In this document: positions 25,464 through 34,077 of the stretch, one piece after another
Layout: each line of letters opens with the position of its first letter
How positions within the stretch are numbered: the first letter of the stretch is position 1
Assembly (NCBI RefSeq): GCF_014712225.1
Contig: NZ_JACXBW010000003.1
Location: 1 to 64,000, forward strand
Length of the DNA: 64,000 bases
DNA from: Pseudarthrobacter sulfonivorans
GTDB taxonomy: Bacteria > Actinomycetota > Actinomycetes > Actinomycetales > Micrococcaceae
Direction of reading: 5' to 3'
Translations under genes and position numbers: made by a program
Notes under the pieces: generated by a model
Database searches by the model: none
What the model saw: the letters and a program-made list of their open reading frames with translations, nothing else
Told to the model about the DNA's origin: nothing

Positions 25464-26143
25464 GGCTTCAGATGCCGCACGGCTTCCTTCCGCGACAGGG
25501 AACTCAGCTGGCCGGCATGTTCCGTCACGAAATCCCCGACCCACGCGGGGTTGGTCTTGGCGAACTCCCGGAGGGCCCAGCCGATGGCTTTCCGGATAAA
25601 GAACTCCGGGTCGCCCAAGTTGGCCTCGATCGCTGCGCGCAGCAGGCCGGTATCGGTCGCCGACTTCGCCTTAAGCTGGGACGTGATGGCGGCGCGCCTG
25701 ATCCAGAAGTCCTCATCCGTGCTCCACTCAAGCAGTACGGGCGTGATCATAGCCGGGTGTGCCAGCAGCAAACCGCAGGTCCTTTGGCTCACGCCGTCCA
25801 CGAAGTCCCACCAGGCACCGGTTCGAATGATTTCCTCATACACCGGCAGCATCAGGGGGTCCCTGGCAACCAGCCGGAGCCCGGTGAGGTCGATCGCCGC
25901 GTACTGTTCTTCCCGCCACTGCGCTTCCCGCCACAGCACGAGGGCGGTCCCGCGCAGCTGTTCCGACGACTCGAACGGAAAGGCGGCAGCTGCGGCCACC
26001 ACACAACGGCGAACCTCCGGAACTCTGACACCGAGGGAAAGAATGGACGACTTCATATAGGCCTGCGCCCCGGCAGCACGCACCGGGTCAGCCCGCTCCA
26101 TCAGCATCGTGCGGATCGCTGCCACGAGTTCGCGGTTCACCAT
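25460..26143 (-). CDS. DNA alkylation repair protein, AlkD-like
   Basis: HEAT-repeat-like protein of 227 residues. Segments GVRVPEVRR, WREAQWREEQYAAIDL, WWDFVDGVSQR, STDEDFWIRRAAITSQL and DPEFFIRKAIGWALREFAKTNP form the helical repeats and aromatic residues expected in AlkD-type glycosylases, which excise 3-methyladenine and 7-methylguanine without base flipping. It is close to the usual length. It overlaps the stop of the mannosyltransferase gene by 4 nt in convergent orientation. Confidence 0.9.
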   Translation of the reverse strand: MVNRELVAAIRTMLMERADPVRAAGAQAYMKSSILSLGVRVPEVRRCVVAAAAAFPFESSEQLRGTALVLWREAQWREEQYAAIDLTGLRLVARDPLMLPVYEEIIRTGAWWDFVDGVSQRTCGLLLAHPAMITPVLLEWSTDEDFWIRRAAITSQLKAKSATDTGLLRAAIEANLGDPEFFIRKAIGWALREFAKTNPAWVGDFVTEHAGQLSSLSRKEAVRHLKP

Positions 26144-26335
26144 TTAGCAACTCTAGCCACACGGGGCATCATCCTGTGGCCCCGGCCCGCGTGACACTGC
26201 CCGACCGTCACGGCAGGCGAGGGGCGCCGCGTACTGGCGAACCGCCGTCGAACCTCTTGCGGAGGCGGGTGATCCTCCCTAGTTTTAGGGGAGATAGTTT
26301 GACATAGACGGTGTGCGCTGCGGGAGAAGCCGGGA

Positions 26336-28477
26336 ATGGCCGAAAGGGATGTCGGGAACAGCGCCGGTTCTGCGGGCCCGGGGGCACTCACCTTGGTCCA
26401 AGGAACGTCGTTCTGCATATCGGCCCCCAACGGGGACATGTCCGCGCGCCTTCCGCACGGCTTGTTCTTCCAGGACACGCGGTTCATCAGTGAATGGACG
26501 CTGAAGGTTCAGGGGCTGCCGGTTGAGGCGCTCTCGGCCACCACCCCGGAGCCGTTTCATGGCGTCTTCGTTGGCAGACCCCAGAGGGACGATCACGCCG
26601 ACACGTCATTGCTCATTGACCGGGAGCGCGAGCTCGGGGAAGGTCTCACCGAGACCGTCACGGTGCATAACTACTCTCAACGGCCGCTGCGATGCCGGGT
26701 GGAGCTCTTCCCCGACGCGGACTTTGCCAGCTTGTTTGAAGTCAAGGAAGGCCGGCAGGCCCCACGCGGGCGTTGTTCCCGCCGGTTGACCCCGGGAGGC
26801 CTGACGCTCGAGTCGGAGCGGGACGGCCACACACGGCGCATCCGGGTCGCCTTCGCCGGATCGCGGCTTGAGGAGGAGCGGCTGGTCCTGGACACAACCA
26901 TCGCCGCCCACGGGCAATGGTCAGGCACCATCTCGGCAACACCTCTGTTGGCGGGCAAAGCCGGCCACGCCAGTGCCGGAGCAGGAGGCGTACGGGGGGC
27001 AGATGCCTTGCGCCGTGTCATGGAGTGGCGCGAGTCCATGCCCACAGCAGATCTGCGGAACGAGGCAGTGGAGAGGGTCATCAGACGCAGCCAGGACGAT
27101 CTGGGGTCCCTGCGAATTTTCAACCCAGACCACCCTGGCCGCGCCGTGGTTGCAGCGGGCGCACCGTGGTTCATGGCCTTATTTGGCCGGGACAGCCTGC
27201 TCGCCTCATTCATGTCCCTGCTCCTGGACCCTTCTCTGGCGAAAGGGACCCTTTTGACGTTGGCGGACTATCAGGGAACCAAGGTAGACGCCGCTTCGGA
27301 GGAGGAGCCCGGCAGGATCCTTCACGAAGTCCGCCTCGGAGCCACCGCCGGTCTCGCGCTGGGAGGCAGCGGGGTCTACTACGGCACCGCCGATGCGACT
27401 CCGCTGTTTGTCGTCGTCCTGGCCGAGCTGGGCAGGTGGGGACTTGATGATGCAGCGATGCGTCAGCTTCTTCCTGCAGCGGACAGGGCACTTCGATGGA
27501 TGGAGGATTACGGCGACCGGGACGGCGACGGCTTTATTGAATACCAGCGGAAAACGGAAAGGGGCCTGCGCAATCAGGGGTGGAAGGACTCGGGAGACGG
27601 GATCAATTTCGCCGACGGATCCCTCGCCGAACCACCCATCGCCCTGTGCGAAGTCCAGGGCTACGCCTACGCCGCATACATCGGCCGTGCGCTGCTGGCC
27701 ACGGCCGCCGGCGACGCGAAGACAGCCGATGCCTGCGTGGCCAAGGCGTCCAGACTAAAGCAGGCGTTCAACGAACAGTTCTGGCTGCCGGAGCGCGGCT
27801 ATTTCGCGGTTGCGTTGGACAAGGACAAGAAACCCGTCGACGCGCTCGCCTCCAACATGGGCCATTGCCTTTGGACCGGGATCATCGACAACGACAAGGC
27901 CGCGCAGGTGGCCGAACACTTGGTGTCCCCTGACATGTTTACCGGTTGGGGGATCAGGACGCTGGCATCAAGCATGGGCGCCTATAACCCTGCCAGCTAC
28001 CACAACGGATCCGTTTGGCCCCACGACAATGCCATCGCCGCCGCCGGGCTGATGCGGCACGGGTTCGTTGAGGAGGCCCACAAAGTGGCCTACTCCCTGC
28101 TGGAGGCCGCGGATCATTTCAATGGCCGGCTACCGGAACTCTTTTGTGGGCTGGACCGGTCAAGATACCCCGAACCTGTCCCGTACCCCGCCTCATGTTC
28201 CCCGCAGGCCTGGGCGTCGGCAGCGCCCGTTCAGCTCATCAGGACGCTGCTGCGCTTCGACCCCGGGCTTCCTTGGGACGAGGTATGGCTGGCCCCCACG
28301 CTGCCCCCGCAAGACACGCGCTTCTATTTCGATAATGTGCCGTTCTCAGGGGATGGGCGGCTGTCGATTCACATCGACGGTGATTCAGTCAGCGTTAGGG
28401 GACTGCCCCCAAATATCAGGCTGCGCCGTGAAGCACGCCCGCCACTCAGTGAACTGTTTAACCTGGGCGGGCACTGA
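26336..28477 (+). CDS. Amylo-alpha-1,6-glucosidase / glycogen debranching-enzyme-like protein
   Basis: Soluble protein of 713 residues. The N-terminal beta-sandwich (about 15-200; GTSFCISAPNGDMS, GLFFQDTRFISEW) matches the GDE_N_bis domain, and the (alpha/alpha)6 barrel follows with WFMALFGRDSLLASFM (about 280), EVRLGATAGLALGG, GWKDSGDGINFADGS, EVQGYAYAAY and HNGSVWPHDNAIAAAGLMR. The conserved Asp and Glu residues of the barrel suggest hydrolysis of alpha-glucosidic bonds in glycogen, trehalose-related or host glycans. ATG 26336 follows GGGAGAAG. The substrate is not determinable from sequence. Confidence 0.87.
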   Translation: MAERDVGNSAGSAGPGALTLVQGTSFCISAPNGDMSARLPHGLFFQDTRFISEWTLKVQGLPVEALSATTPEPFHGVFVGRPQRDDHADTSLLIDRERELGEGLTETVTVHNYSQRPLRCRVELFPDADFASLFEVKEGRQAPRGRCSRRLTPGGLTLESERDGHTRRIRVAFAGSRLEEERLVLDTTIAAHGQWSGTISATPLLAGKAGHASAGAGGVRGADALRRVMEWRESMPTADLRNEAVERVIRRSQDDLGSLRIFNPDHPGRAVVAAGAPWFMALFGRDSLLASFMSLLLDPSLAKGTLLTLADYQGTKVDAASEEEPGRILHEVRLGATAGLALGGSGVYYGTADATPLFVVVLAELGRWGLDDAAMRQLLPAADRALRWMEDYGDRDGDGFIEYQRKTERGLRNQGWKDSGDGINFADGSLAEPPIALCEVQGYAYAAYIGRALLATAAGDAKTADACVAKASRLKQAFNEQFWLPERGYFAVALDKDKKPVDALASNMGHCLWTGIIDNDKAAQVAEHLVSPDMFTGWGIRTLASSMGAYNPASYHNGSVWPHDNAIAAAGLMRHGFVEEAHKVAYSLLEAADHFNGRLPELFCGLDRSRYPEPVPYPASCSPQAWASAAPVQLIRTLLRFDPGLPWDEVWLAPTLPPQDTRFYFDNVPFSGDGRLSIHIDGDSVSVRGLPPNIRLRREARPPLSELFNLGGH

Positions 28478-28572
28478 ATGGCCATGGGAAGTTCTGTTCG
28501 GAAACTGCGGCTCTCGCTAGACTTAACTTGCGCCGCAGAAAACGCAGAGTTCCTTTTGGGAAAGGCACGGTC

Positions 28573-28965
28573 ATGACCCACAACAGCGGCTTCGAAGACA
28601 CCCCGAATGAGGCAGGCCCGGAAAAACAGCCAGTAGAACCAGACCTCCGCGGCCGGTACGTCGAAGGAAACTTCGGCACGGCCGGAGCCCAGGGCGGCCG
28701 CCATGCGGACGATGAGGAAGGCCAATACGGCGAAGGAAACTACGGTACTGCCGGCAAGGAAGGCGGCCTGCCCGAACCCCTTGGAGACAAGGCCGGGGAG
28801 TCGGGACGCTACGTAAAGGGCGACTATGGTGATGCCGGCTTGGTACCGGGCCGCACCGCTGACTCCGAAATCGGGCGGTATTCAAAGGGCAGCTACGGAG
28901 CGGGCGGTTCGGTGGACCCCGCCCGGAAACCGAGTAGCGGTCCCGGGAAAAACAAACAGGAATAG
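28573..28965 (+). CDS. GRY-repeat protein of unknown function, 130 aa
   Basis: Small hydrophilic protein that I cannot place in a family. It contains four copies of a 12-residue repeat with consensus G-[RQ]-Y-x-x-G-[NDS]-[YF]-G-x-[AG]-G, starting at residues 27, 50, 78 and 101; the linkers (11, 16 and 11 residues) are acidic and rich in Gly and Pro. No signal peptide or membrane segment is present, and the C-terminus is basic (GPGKNKQE). The ATG at 28573 has GGGAAAGG upstream. It follows the debranching-enzyme-like gene by 95 nt in the same direction. Confidence 0.72.
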   Translation: MTHNSGFEDTPNEAGPEKQPVEPDLRGRYVEGNFGTAGAQGGRHADDEEGQYGEGNYGTAGKEGGLPEPLGDKAGESGRYVKGDYGDAGLVPGRTADSEIGRYSKGSYGAGGSVDPARKPSSGPGKNKQE

Positions 28966-29042
28966 TCCGGCGCCTGCCCACTCGTTCCGTAGGCTCGATC
29001 TGGAATGGCTACATCAGGGCGCCCCGGCGCCTAGCCACAGGC

Positions 29043-30158
29043 TCAGGAATCCGTGGGCAACATTCTTGAGATTCCTTCGGAGGGAAGCACGCCTTCAGTG
29101 CTGCGCCGCAGCGTGACATGGCCGGTGATGGTCGACGGCGCGGCTTCCTCGCCGATCATCCCTGCGGCCCTGCGCGTGGCCTGCCGGCCAATTTCCTCAA
29201 GCGGCAGGTGCACTGTTGAGAGGGCCGGGCGGAAGTCCCGGAGGGTCTCAATGTCGTCAAAGCCGGCGATGGTGGCATCCCGGGGTATGCGCAGGCCCTC
29301 GGAGCGCAGTGCCGCGGCCGCCCCGATGGCCATGACATCATTCACGGCAAAGATGCAGGTCCGCTTCGCATACCCGGAGGTGTCCCCAGCCTCCGGGGAA
29401 GCTTTGATCCGGGCAGCCAGGGCAACGCCCGCGTCGAATCCGCCGGAGCGGTTGAACCCGGTGCGGACGATCTCGGCCGGCGGCAGGCCGGCGTCGGCCA
29501 GACCGCGCTGGAATCCGCGGACCCGGTCGTCGGAGGTGAACAGGCCGGCCGGCCCGCCGATGATGACAAAGTCGTCGTCCCGTGAAACCGCGAGTTCGGC
29601 GGCGAGTTCGGCGGCAAGGTCCTCATTCGGCACGGGCACCACGTGGTAACCCTCGGTAGAGGAAGCGCCGACGACGGCGTGCCCGACAACTGCTACCTGA
29701 CCGCCGTTGCGGCAGTAGCGGTCAAGCTCCGCCGCCAGCTCGGTGTTCCCTTCGCCATCCTCGGGACGGGCCGAGCGGGATCCGGCGATCACGATCGAAT
29801 CCGCCCGCCGGGCTGCAAAGGCGGCCACCGCTTCCCTCTCGTCCGCCGGGGCTCCGGCAGTTGTTGCCAGCAGAACCATCCTGCCCTGTTCCCGGGCGGC
29901 TTCCTGGACCCCACGCGCGATGGCCGCAAAGTACGGGTCGGCGATGTCGTGCACTATCAGCCCGATCAGCCCGGAGCTCGATTTGGCCAGCCCCTGGGCC
30001 TGGGCATTGGGGATGTAGCCCAGGGATTCGGCCGCTGCACGCACGCGTTCGGCGATGTCCTGCCCCGGTGTCCTGGCGGAGCCGTTGAGGACCCGTGACG
30101 CGGTGGCCGGCGAAACGCCGGCCAGGCGGGCAACCTCTGAAAGGGTACTTGCAACCAC
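29043..30158 (-). CDS. LacI family transcriptional regulator
   Basis: Regulator of 371 residues. The N-terminal helix-turn-helix is STLSEVARLAGVSPATASRVLNGS (residues 4-27) with hinge helix NAQAQGLAKS; a periplasmic-binding-protein-like effector domain follows (about 62-360: GLIGLIVHDIADPYFAAIARG, IFAVNDVMAIGAAAAL, TIAGFDDIETL). It is somewhat longer than usual because of short insertions. It is divergent from the 30334-33571 catabolic operon, and two GC-centred palindromes typical of LacI-family operators occupy the shared promoter region, so it most likely represses that operon and itself until a sugar inducer is present. Confidence 0.93.
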   Translation of the reverse strand: MVASTLSEVARLAGVSPATASRVLNGSARTPGQDIAERVRAAAESLGYIPNAQAQGLAKSSSGLIGLIVHDIADPYFAAIARGVQEAAREQGRMVLLATTAGAPADEREAVAAFAARRADSIVIAGSRSARPEDGEGNTELAAELDRYCRNGGQVAVVGHAVVGASSTEGYHVVPVPNEDLAAELAAELAVSRDDDFVIIGGPAGLFTSDDRVRGFQRGLADAGLPPAEIVRTGFNRSGGFDAGVALAARIKASPEAGDTSGYAKRTCIFAVNDVMAIGAAAALRSEGLRIPRDATIAGFDDIETLRDFRPALSTVHLPLEEIGRQATRRAAGMIGEEAAPSTITGHVTLRRSTEGVLPSEGISRMLPTDS

Positions 30159-30223
30159 GGCGTCTCCTGTCGGGCAAATTCAGTGCAAATCGGGTTCGGT
30201 TCAGTATTGCAGTTTCAGGATGT

Positions 30224-30242
30224 TTGGGAAAGCGCTTGCCAA
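30224..30242. promoter_or_regulatory. LacI-family operator 1
   Basis: TTGGGAAAGCGCTTGCCAA, a near-perfect palindrome centred on the CG step typical of LacI-family sites, in the divergent promoter region. Confidence 0.85.
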
Positions 30243-30273
30243 GGTGGAATCGGCTAGGGCATCATGACATCAG

Positions 30274-30292
30274 TGGGAATGCGCTTTCCCAA
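30274..30292. promoter_or_regulatory. LacI-family operator 2
   Basis: TGGGAATGCGCTTTCCCAA, closely similar to operator 1 and 50 bp from it centre to centre, ahead of the 30334 operon. The roughly five-turn spacing would allow looping or cooperative binding. Confidence 0.85.
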
Positions 30293-30333
30293 CTCGCTTG
30301 AGTATCACAACGCTCACTCACCGTGGAGGACAC

Positions 30334-31503
30334 ATGGGCTTCGAAACAAAGACGATCCGCATAGCCATGAACGGCATTACCGGCCGGATGGGGTACCGCC
30401 AGCACCTGCTGCGCTCCATCCTTCCCATCCGCGATGCCGGCGGATTCACGCTGGAGGACGGGACGAAGGTCCAGGTGGAACCGATCCTGGTGGGCCGGAA
30501 TGAAGCCAAAATCCGCGAGCTGGCAGAGCTTCACAAGGTGTCCGAATGGACCACGGACCTGGACTCCGTCATCAACGACCCCTCAGTGGACATCATTTTT
30601 GATGCCTCCATGACCAGCCTCCGCTCCGCGACCCTTAAGAAGGCCATGCTGGCCGGGAAGCACATCTTCACCGAGAAGCCCACCGCCGAAACGCTGGAGG
30701 AGGCAATCGAGCTGGCCCGCGTCGGCAAGGAAGCCGGCGTCACCGCCGGCGTCGTGCATGACAAGCTCTACCTCCCCGGTTTGGTCAAGCTGCGCCGCCT
30801 GGTTGACGAGGGCTTCTTCGGCCGCATCCTGTCCATTCGGGGTGAATTCGGCTACTGGGTCTTCGAGGGCGACGTCCAGGCGGCACAGCGCCCGTCCTGG
30901 AACTACCGCAAGGAAGACGGCGGCGGCATGACCACGGACATGTTCTGCCACTGGAACTACGTCCTGGAAGGCATCATCGGCAAGGTCAAGAGCGTCAACG
31001 CCAAAACCGCCACGCACATCCCGGCCCGCTGGGACGAGGCCGGCAAGGAGTACAAGGCCACCGCTGACGACGCCTCCTACGGCATCTTCGAGCTCGTTAC
31101 CCCGGCAGGCGAGCCTGTCATCGGCCAGATCAACTCCTCGTGGGCTGTGCGGGTCTATCGCGACGAACTGGTGGAATTCCAGATCGACGGCACGCATGGT
31201 TCAGCCGTCGCAGGCCTGAACAAGTGCGTTGCCCAGCAGCGTGCGCACACGCCCAAGCCCGTCTGGAACCCCGATCTGCCCGTGACGGAATCCTTCCGCA
31301 GCCAGTGGCAGGAAGTTCCGGCGAACGCAGAGTTGGACAACGGCTTCAAGCTGCAATGGGAAGAATTCCTCCGCGACGTTGTTGCAGGCCGCGAGCACCG
31401 CTTTGGCCTGCTGTCCGCAGCCCGCGGCGTGCAGCTGGCCGAACTGGGCCTGCAGTCCAGCGACGAACGCCGCACCATCGACATCCCGGAGATCGCGCTC
31501 TGA
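30334..31503 (+). CDS. Gfo/Idh/MocA family oxidoreductase
   Basis: NAD(P)-dependent sugar dehydrogenase-type protein of 389 residues. The N-terminal nucleotide fold begins TIRIAMNGITGRMG, an unusual variant of the GxGxxG loop (G-I-T-G-R-M-G, recalling dihydrodipicolinate reductase). The family EKP motif is present in HIFTEKPTAET, and the substrate lysine is likely in GVVHDKLYLPG. Start ATG 30334 has GGAGGA at 30325-30330. First gene of a three-gene operon behind two LacI operators; the stop overlaps the next start (TGATG). It probably oxidises a sugar or sugar acid, identity unknown. Confidence 0.88.
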   Translation: MGFETKTIRIAMNGITGRMGYRQHLLRSILPIRDAGGFTLEDGTKVQVEPILVGRNEAKIRELAELHKVSEWTTDLDSVINDPSVDIIFDASMTSLRSATLKKAMLAGKHIFTEKPTAETLEEAIELARVGKEAGVTAGVVHDKLYLPGLVKLRRLVDEGFFGRILSIRGEFGYWVFEGDVQAAQRPSWNYRKEDGGGMTTDMFCHWNYVLEGIIGKVKSVNAKTATHIPARWDEAGKEYKATADDASYGIFELVTPAGEPVIGQINSSWAVRVYRDELVEFQIDGTHGSAVAGLNKCVAQQRAHTPKPVWNPDLPVTESFRSQWQEVPANAELDNGFKLQWEEFLRDVVAGREHRFGLLSAARGVQLAELGLQSSDERRTIDIPEIAL

Positions 31504-32717
31504 TGACTTCCCTGATCCTTCCCACCCACGACGGCGGCACCCGCGAGTACCGCCTCCAAGGCGGTACATCCTGGGCCCGCCCCACCGCCCCGCTCACGTC
31601 CCGCCGAGCCTACGCCGCTGCCCACGTAATCCCCGAAGTACTGGGGGACAATACTCCCGGAGCGCCCGCCTCCCTCGACTGGGAAGCCACCATGGCGTAC
31701 CGCCACGAGCTGTGGTCCTACGGACTGGGCGTGGCCGATGCCATGGATACGGCCCAGCGGGGCATGGGCCTTGACTGGGCAGCCACCCAGCAGCTCATCA
31801 AACGCACCGGTGTGGAAGCGGCCTCGGTGGTCTCCTCAGATAACGCCGCCACCACCGGCAAGACTGTTCGAGACCTGGTGTCCTGCGGCGCCGGAACCGA
31901 CCAGCTGGACCCGGACCAGCTGCCTGACGGAGCCGCAGGAATCGAGGCGGTCATCAACGCCTACCGTGAGCAGATCGCCGTCGTGAGTGAAGCGGGACCC
32001 AAGGTCATTCTGATGGCCTCCCGCGCGCTTGCCCGCGTGGCCAGGGGGCAGGACGACTACATGCGCGTCTATTCGACGCTGCTGCAGGAAGTGGACCAGC
32101 CCGTTATCCTGCACTGGCTCGGGACCATGTTCGATCCCGCCCTTGCCGGTTACTGGGGTTCGGATGACGTCGCCACAGCCACCGAAACGTTCCTGTCCCT
32201 GATCCGTGAACACGCGGACAAAGTGGATGGCGTGAAGGTTTCGCTGCTGGATGCTTCCCACGAAGTTGCCCTGCGGGCTGCGCTGCCGGCGGGCGTCCGA
32301 CTGTACACGGGCGACGACTTCAACTATCCGGAACTGATCGACGGCGACGGCACGCACCACTCGGACGCCCTGCTGGGCATCTTCGCCGCAATCTACCCGG
32401 CCGCTTCGGTGGCCCTGCAGAATTACGACGCCGGTGACCCCGCCAAAGCCAGGGCCATCCTTGATTCCACCCGGGAACTGGGCAAGCACATCTTCAGTGC
32501 CCCCACCTTCTACTACAAGACCGGGATCGCCTTTATGTCCTGGCTCAACGGCAGACAGCCGGGCTTCCAGATGGTGGGCGGCCTGCATTCGGGCCGGTCC
32601 GTGTGCCACCTGTCCCGGACGTTCGAACTCGCTGACCAGGCAGGACTCCTGAAGGACCCTGCCCTGGCCGCGTTCCGCATGTCCGATTACCTGCGAATCA
32701 ATGGAGTGGGAGTATGA
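31503..32717 (+). CDS. DUF993 family protein (aldolase-like TIM barrel)
   Basis: Protein of 404 residues of the DUF993 family, distantly related to dihydrodipicolinate synthase-type class I aldolases. Segments supporting this include MAYRHELWSYGLGVADAMDTAQRG, VILMASRALAR, VILHWLGTMFDPALAGYWG, VDGVKVSLLDASHEVALR, with a candidate Schiff-base Lys in GVKVSLL, and LYTGDDFNYPELIDGDG. The reaction is not established; cleavage or isomerisation of a keto sugar is a reasonable hypothesis. Both ends overlap neighbours (1 and 4 nt), so it is tightly coupled with the dehydrogenase before and the isomerase after. Confidence 0.88.
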   Translation: MTSLILPTHDGGTREYRLQGGTSWARPTAPLTSRRAYAAAHVIPEVLGDNTPGAPASLDWEATMAYRHELWSYGLGVADAMDTAQRGMGLDWAATQQLIKRTGVEAASVVSSDNAATTGKTVRDLVSCGAGTDQLDPDQLPDGAAGIEAVINAYREQIAVVSEAGPKVILMASRALARVARGQDDYMRVYSTLLQEVDQPVILHWLGTMFDPALAGYWGSDDVATATETFLSLIREHADKVDGVKVSLLDASHEVALRAALPAGVRLYTGDDFNYPELIDGDGTHHSDALLGIFAAIYPAASVALQNYDAGDPAKARAILDSTRELGKHIFSAPTFYYKTGIAFMSWLNGRQPGFQMVGGLHSGRSVCHLSRTFELADQAGLLKDPALAAFRMSDYLRINGVGV

Positions 32718-33571
32718 CATTCAATTCAGGACCGTCCCCTTTTTCGCGACTGTCCCTCAACAGCGCCACCACCAAGAAATGGACCCTTGCCGAAGTAGTT
32801 GACGGGTGCGTCCGCGCCGGCGTGCCCGCCATCGGCCCGTGGCGGGACCGCATTGAGGAAGTCGGTCTCGACAAGGCCGCGAAGCTGATTCGGGACGCGG
32901 GCCTCCGGGTATCCTCGCTCTGCCGCGGCGGTTTCCTGACGGCAGCAGACGCCGAGGGACAAGCCGCTGCGCTGGCGGACAACCGCGCCGCCATCCTCGA
33001 AGCGGCTGCGCTGGACACCAGGGACCTGTTCCTGGTGGTCGGCGGACTGGGGCCGGGGGAGAAGGACGTGGTGGCGGCCCGCCGGCGGGTCGCCGACAGG
33101 CTCGCGGATCTGGTCCCGTTCGCCGCCGGGAACGGGATCCGGCTGGTGCTGGAACCGCTGCACCCGATGTACGCCGCCGACCGCGCCCTCATCTCTACCC
33201 TGGGGCAGTCGCTGGACCTGGCTGCGCCGTTCGACGCGCAGACGGTTGGCGTCGCCGTCGATACTTTCCATGTCTGGTGGGACCCGGACTTGAAGGCACA
33301 GATTGAACGCGCCGGCCGTGAGGGGCGCCTCGCGTCCTACCAGGTCTGCGACTTCAACATGCCCATCGCGGCTGATCCGCTGCTGTCCCGCGGCTACATG
33401 GGCGACGGCGTCATTGACTTCGCCACCATCACCACCTGGGTCCGGGAGGCCGGTTATACAGGCGATATCGAGGTCGAAATTTTCAACCAAGAGATCTGGG
33501 ACGCCGACGGTGACACTGTCATTGAGACGGTCAAGGCGCGTTACGCCGAACTCGTGCTGCCGTACGCCTGA
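32714..33571 (+). CDS. Sugar phosphate isomerase/epimerase (AP endonuclease 2-type TIM barrel)
   Basis: Xylose isomerase-like TIM-barrel protein of 285 residues. Typical pieces are LRVSSLCRGGFLTA, DLFLVVGGLGPGE, RLVLEPLHPMYAADRA with a metal-ligand Glu, VGVAVDTFHVWWDPDL with metal Asp and His, YQVCDFNMPI and the late DIEVEIFNQEIWD with a metal Glu. It would interconvert keto and aldo or epimeric sugars with a divalent metal. It is the last gene of the LacI-controlled operon, overlapping DUF993 by 4 nt and followed by a long terminator stem. Confidence 0.89.
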   Translation: MTFNSGPSPFSRLSLNSATTKKWTLAEVVDGCVRAGVPAIGPWRDRIEEVGLDKAAKLIRDAGLRVSSLCRGGFLTAADAEGQAAALADNRAAILEAAALDTRDLFLVVGGLGPGEKDVVAARRRVADRLADLVPFAAGNGIRLVLEPLHPMYAADRALISTLGQSLDLAAPFDAQTVGVAVDTFHVWWDPDLKAQIERAGREGRLASYQVCDFNMPIAADPLLSRGYMGDGVIDFATITTWVREAGYTGDIEVEIFNQEIWDADGDTVIETVKARYAELVLPYA

Positions 33572-33692
33572 TTTTGATTCTGTGGCCGGCCGCGGCCCTT
33601 GAAGTTTCCTGAGCTTGTTGGCGGATCCGAGCCTCCAAGGCCGGGATCCGCGAACAGGGCCTCTTTCCGGGCGGTGGCGGGCGCGGGGGAAC

Positions 33693-33754
33693 GTCGAAGC
33701 TAAACAAAAGAACACCCCGGTCCGGAGACCGGGGTGTTCTTGTTTGGCTTCGAC
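33693..33754. terminator. Long bidirectional terminator
   Basis: About 28-bp stem: the left arm (33693-33722) begins GTCGAAGC and ends ACACCCCGGTC, and the right arm (33727-33754) is its complement apart from one mismatch and a 2-nt bulge. It separates the sugar operon (+) from tRNA-Arg (-), which converge on it. Confidence 0.85.
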
Positions 33755-33789
33755 GCATCCGTGAAGGATGTCTCGACTCACCCTAACGG

Positions 33790-33862
33790 TGCCCCAGGAG
33801 GGAATCGAACCCCCGACCGGCGGATTAGAAGGCCGCTGCTCTATCCCCTGAGCTACTGGGGC
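33790..33862 (-). tRNA. tRNA-Arg (TCT)
   Basis: Cloverleaf on the minus strand: acceptor GCCCCAG/CTGGGGC, anticodon loop CTTCTAA giving TCT, and T loop TTCGATT. CCA is not encoded. It decodes AGA, a rare codon in this GC-rich genome. Confidence 0.96.
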
Positions 33863-34077
33863 ACTTGGCGCCACGACCAGAAATCCGGCGCATGAAAAAG
33901 TTTACATTGCCCGGCGTGCCGCTGCGTCAAAGCCGCGCCACGTTTGGCACTTGTCCTCAACACAGCAGTTCACGGCGGGGTTGTCCACATACGGAAGTTT
34001 GTCCCTCGCGGCCTCATGCTGTCCGCGCGAAGCTGGTTCTGCCGCTAAGGCAACACCTTCGGAGACAGGACAAAACA

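Noticed and set aside
33865..34077. Upstream extension of the SSB-like protein
   Set aside because: It would start within tRNA-Arg; the family start MSDYMTFRG at 34078 is preferred.
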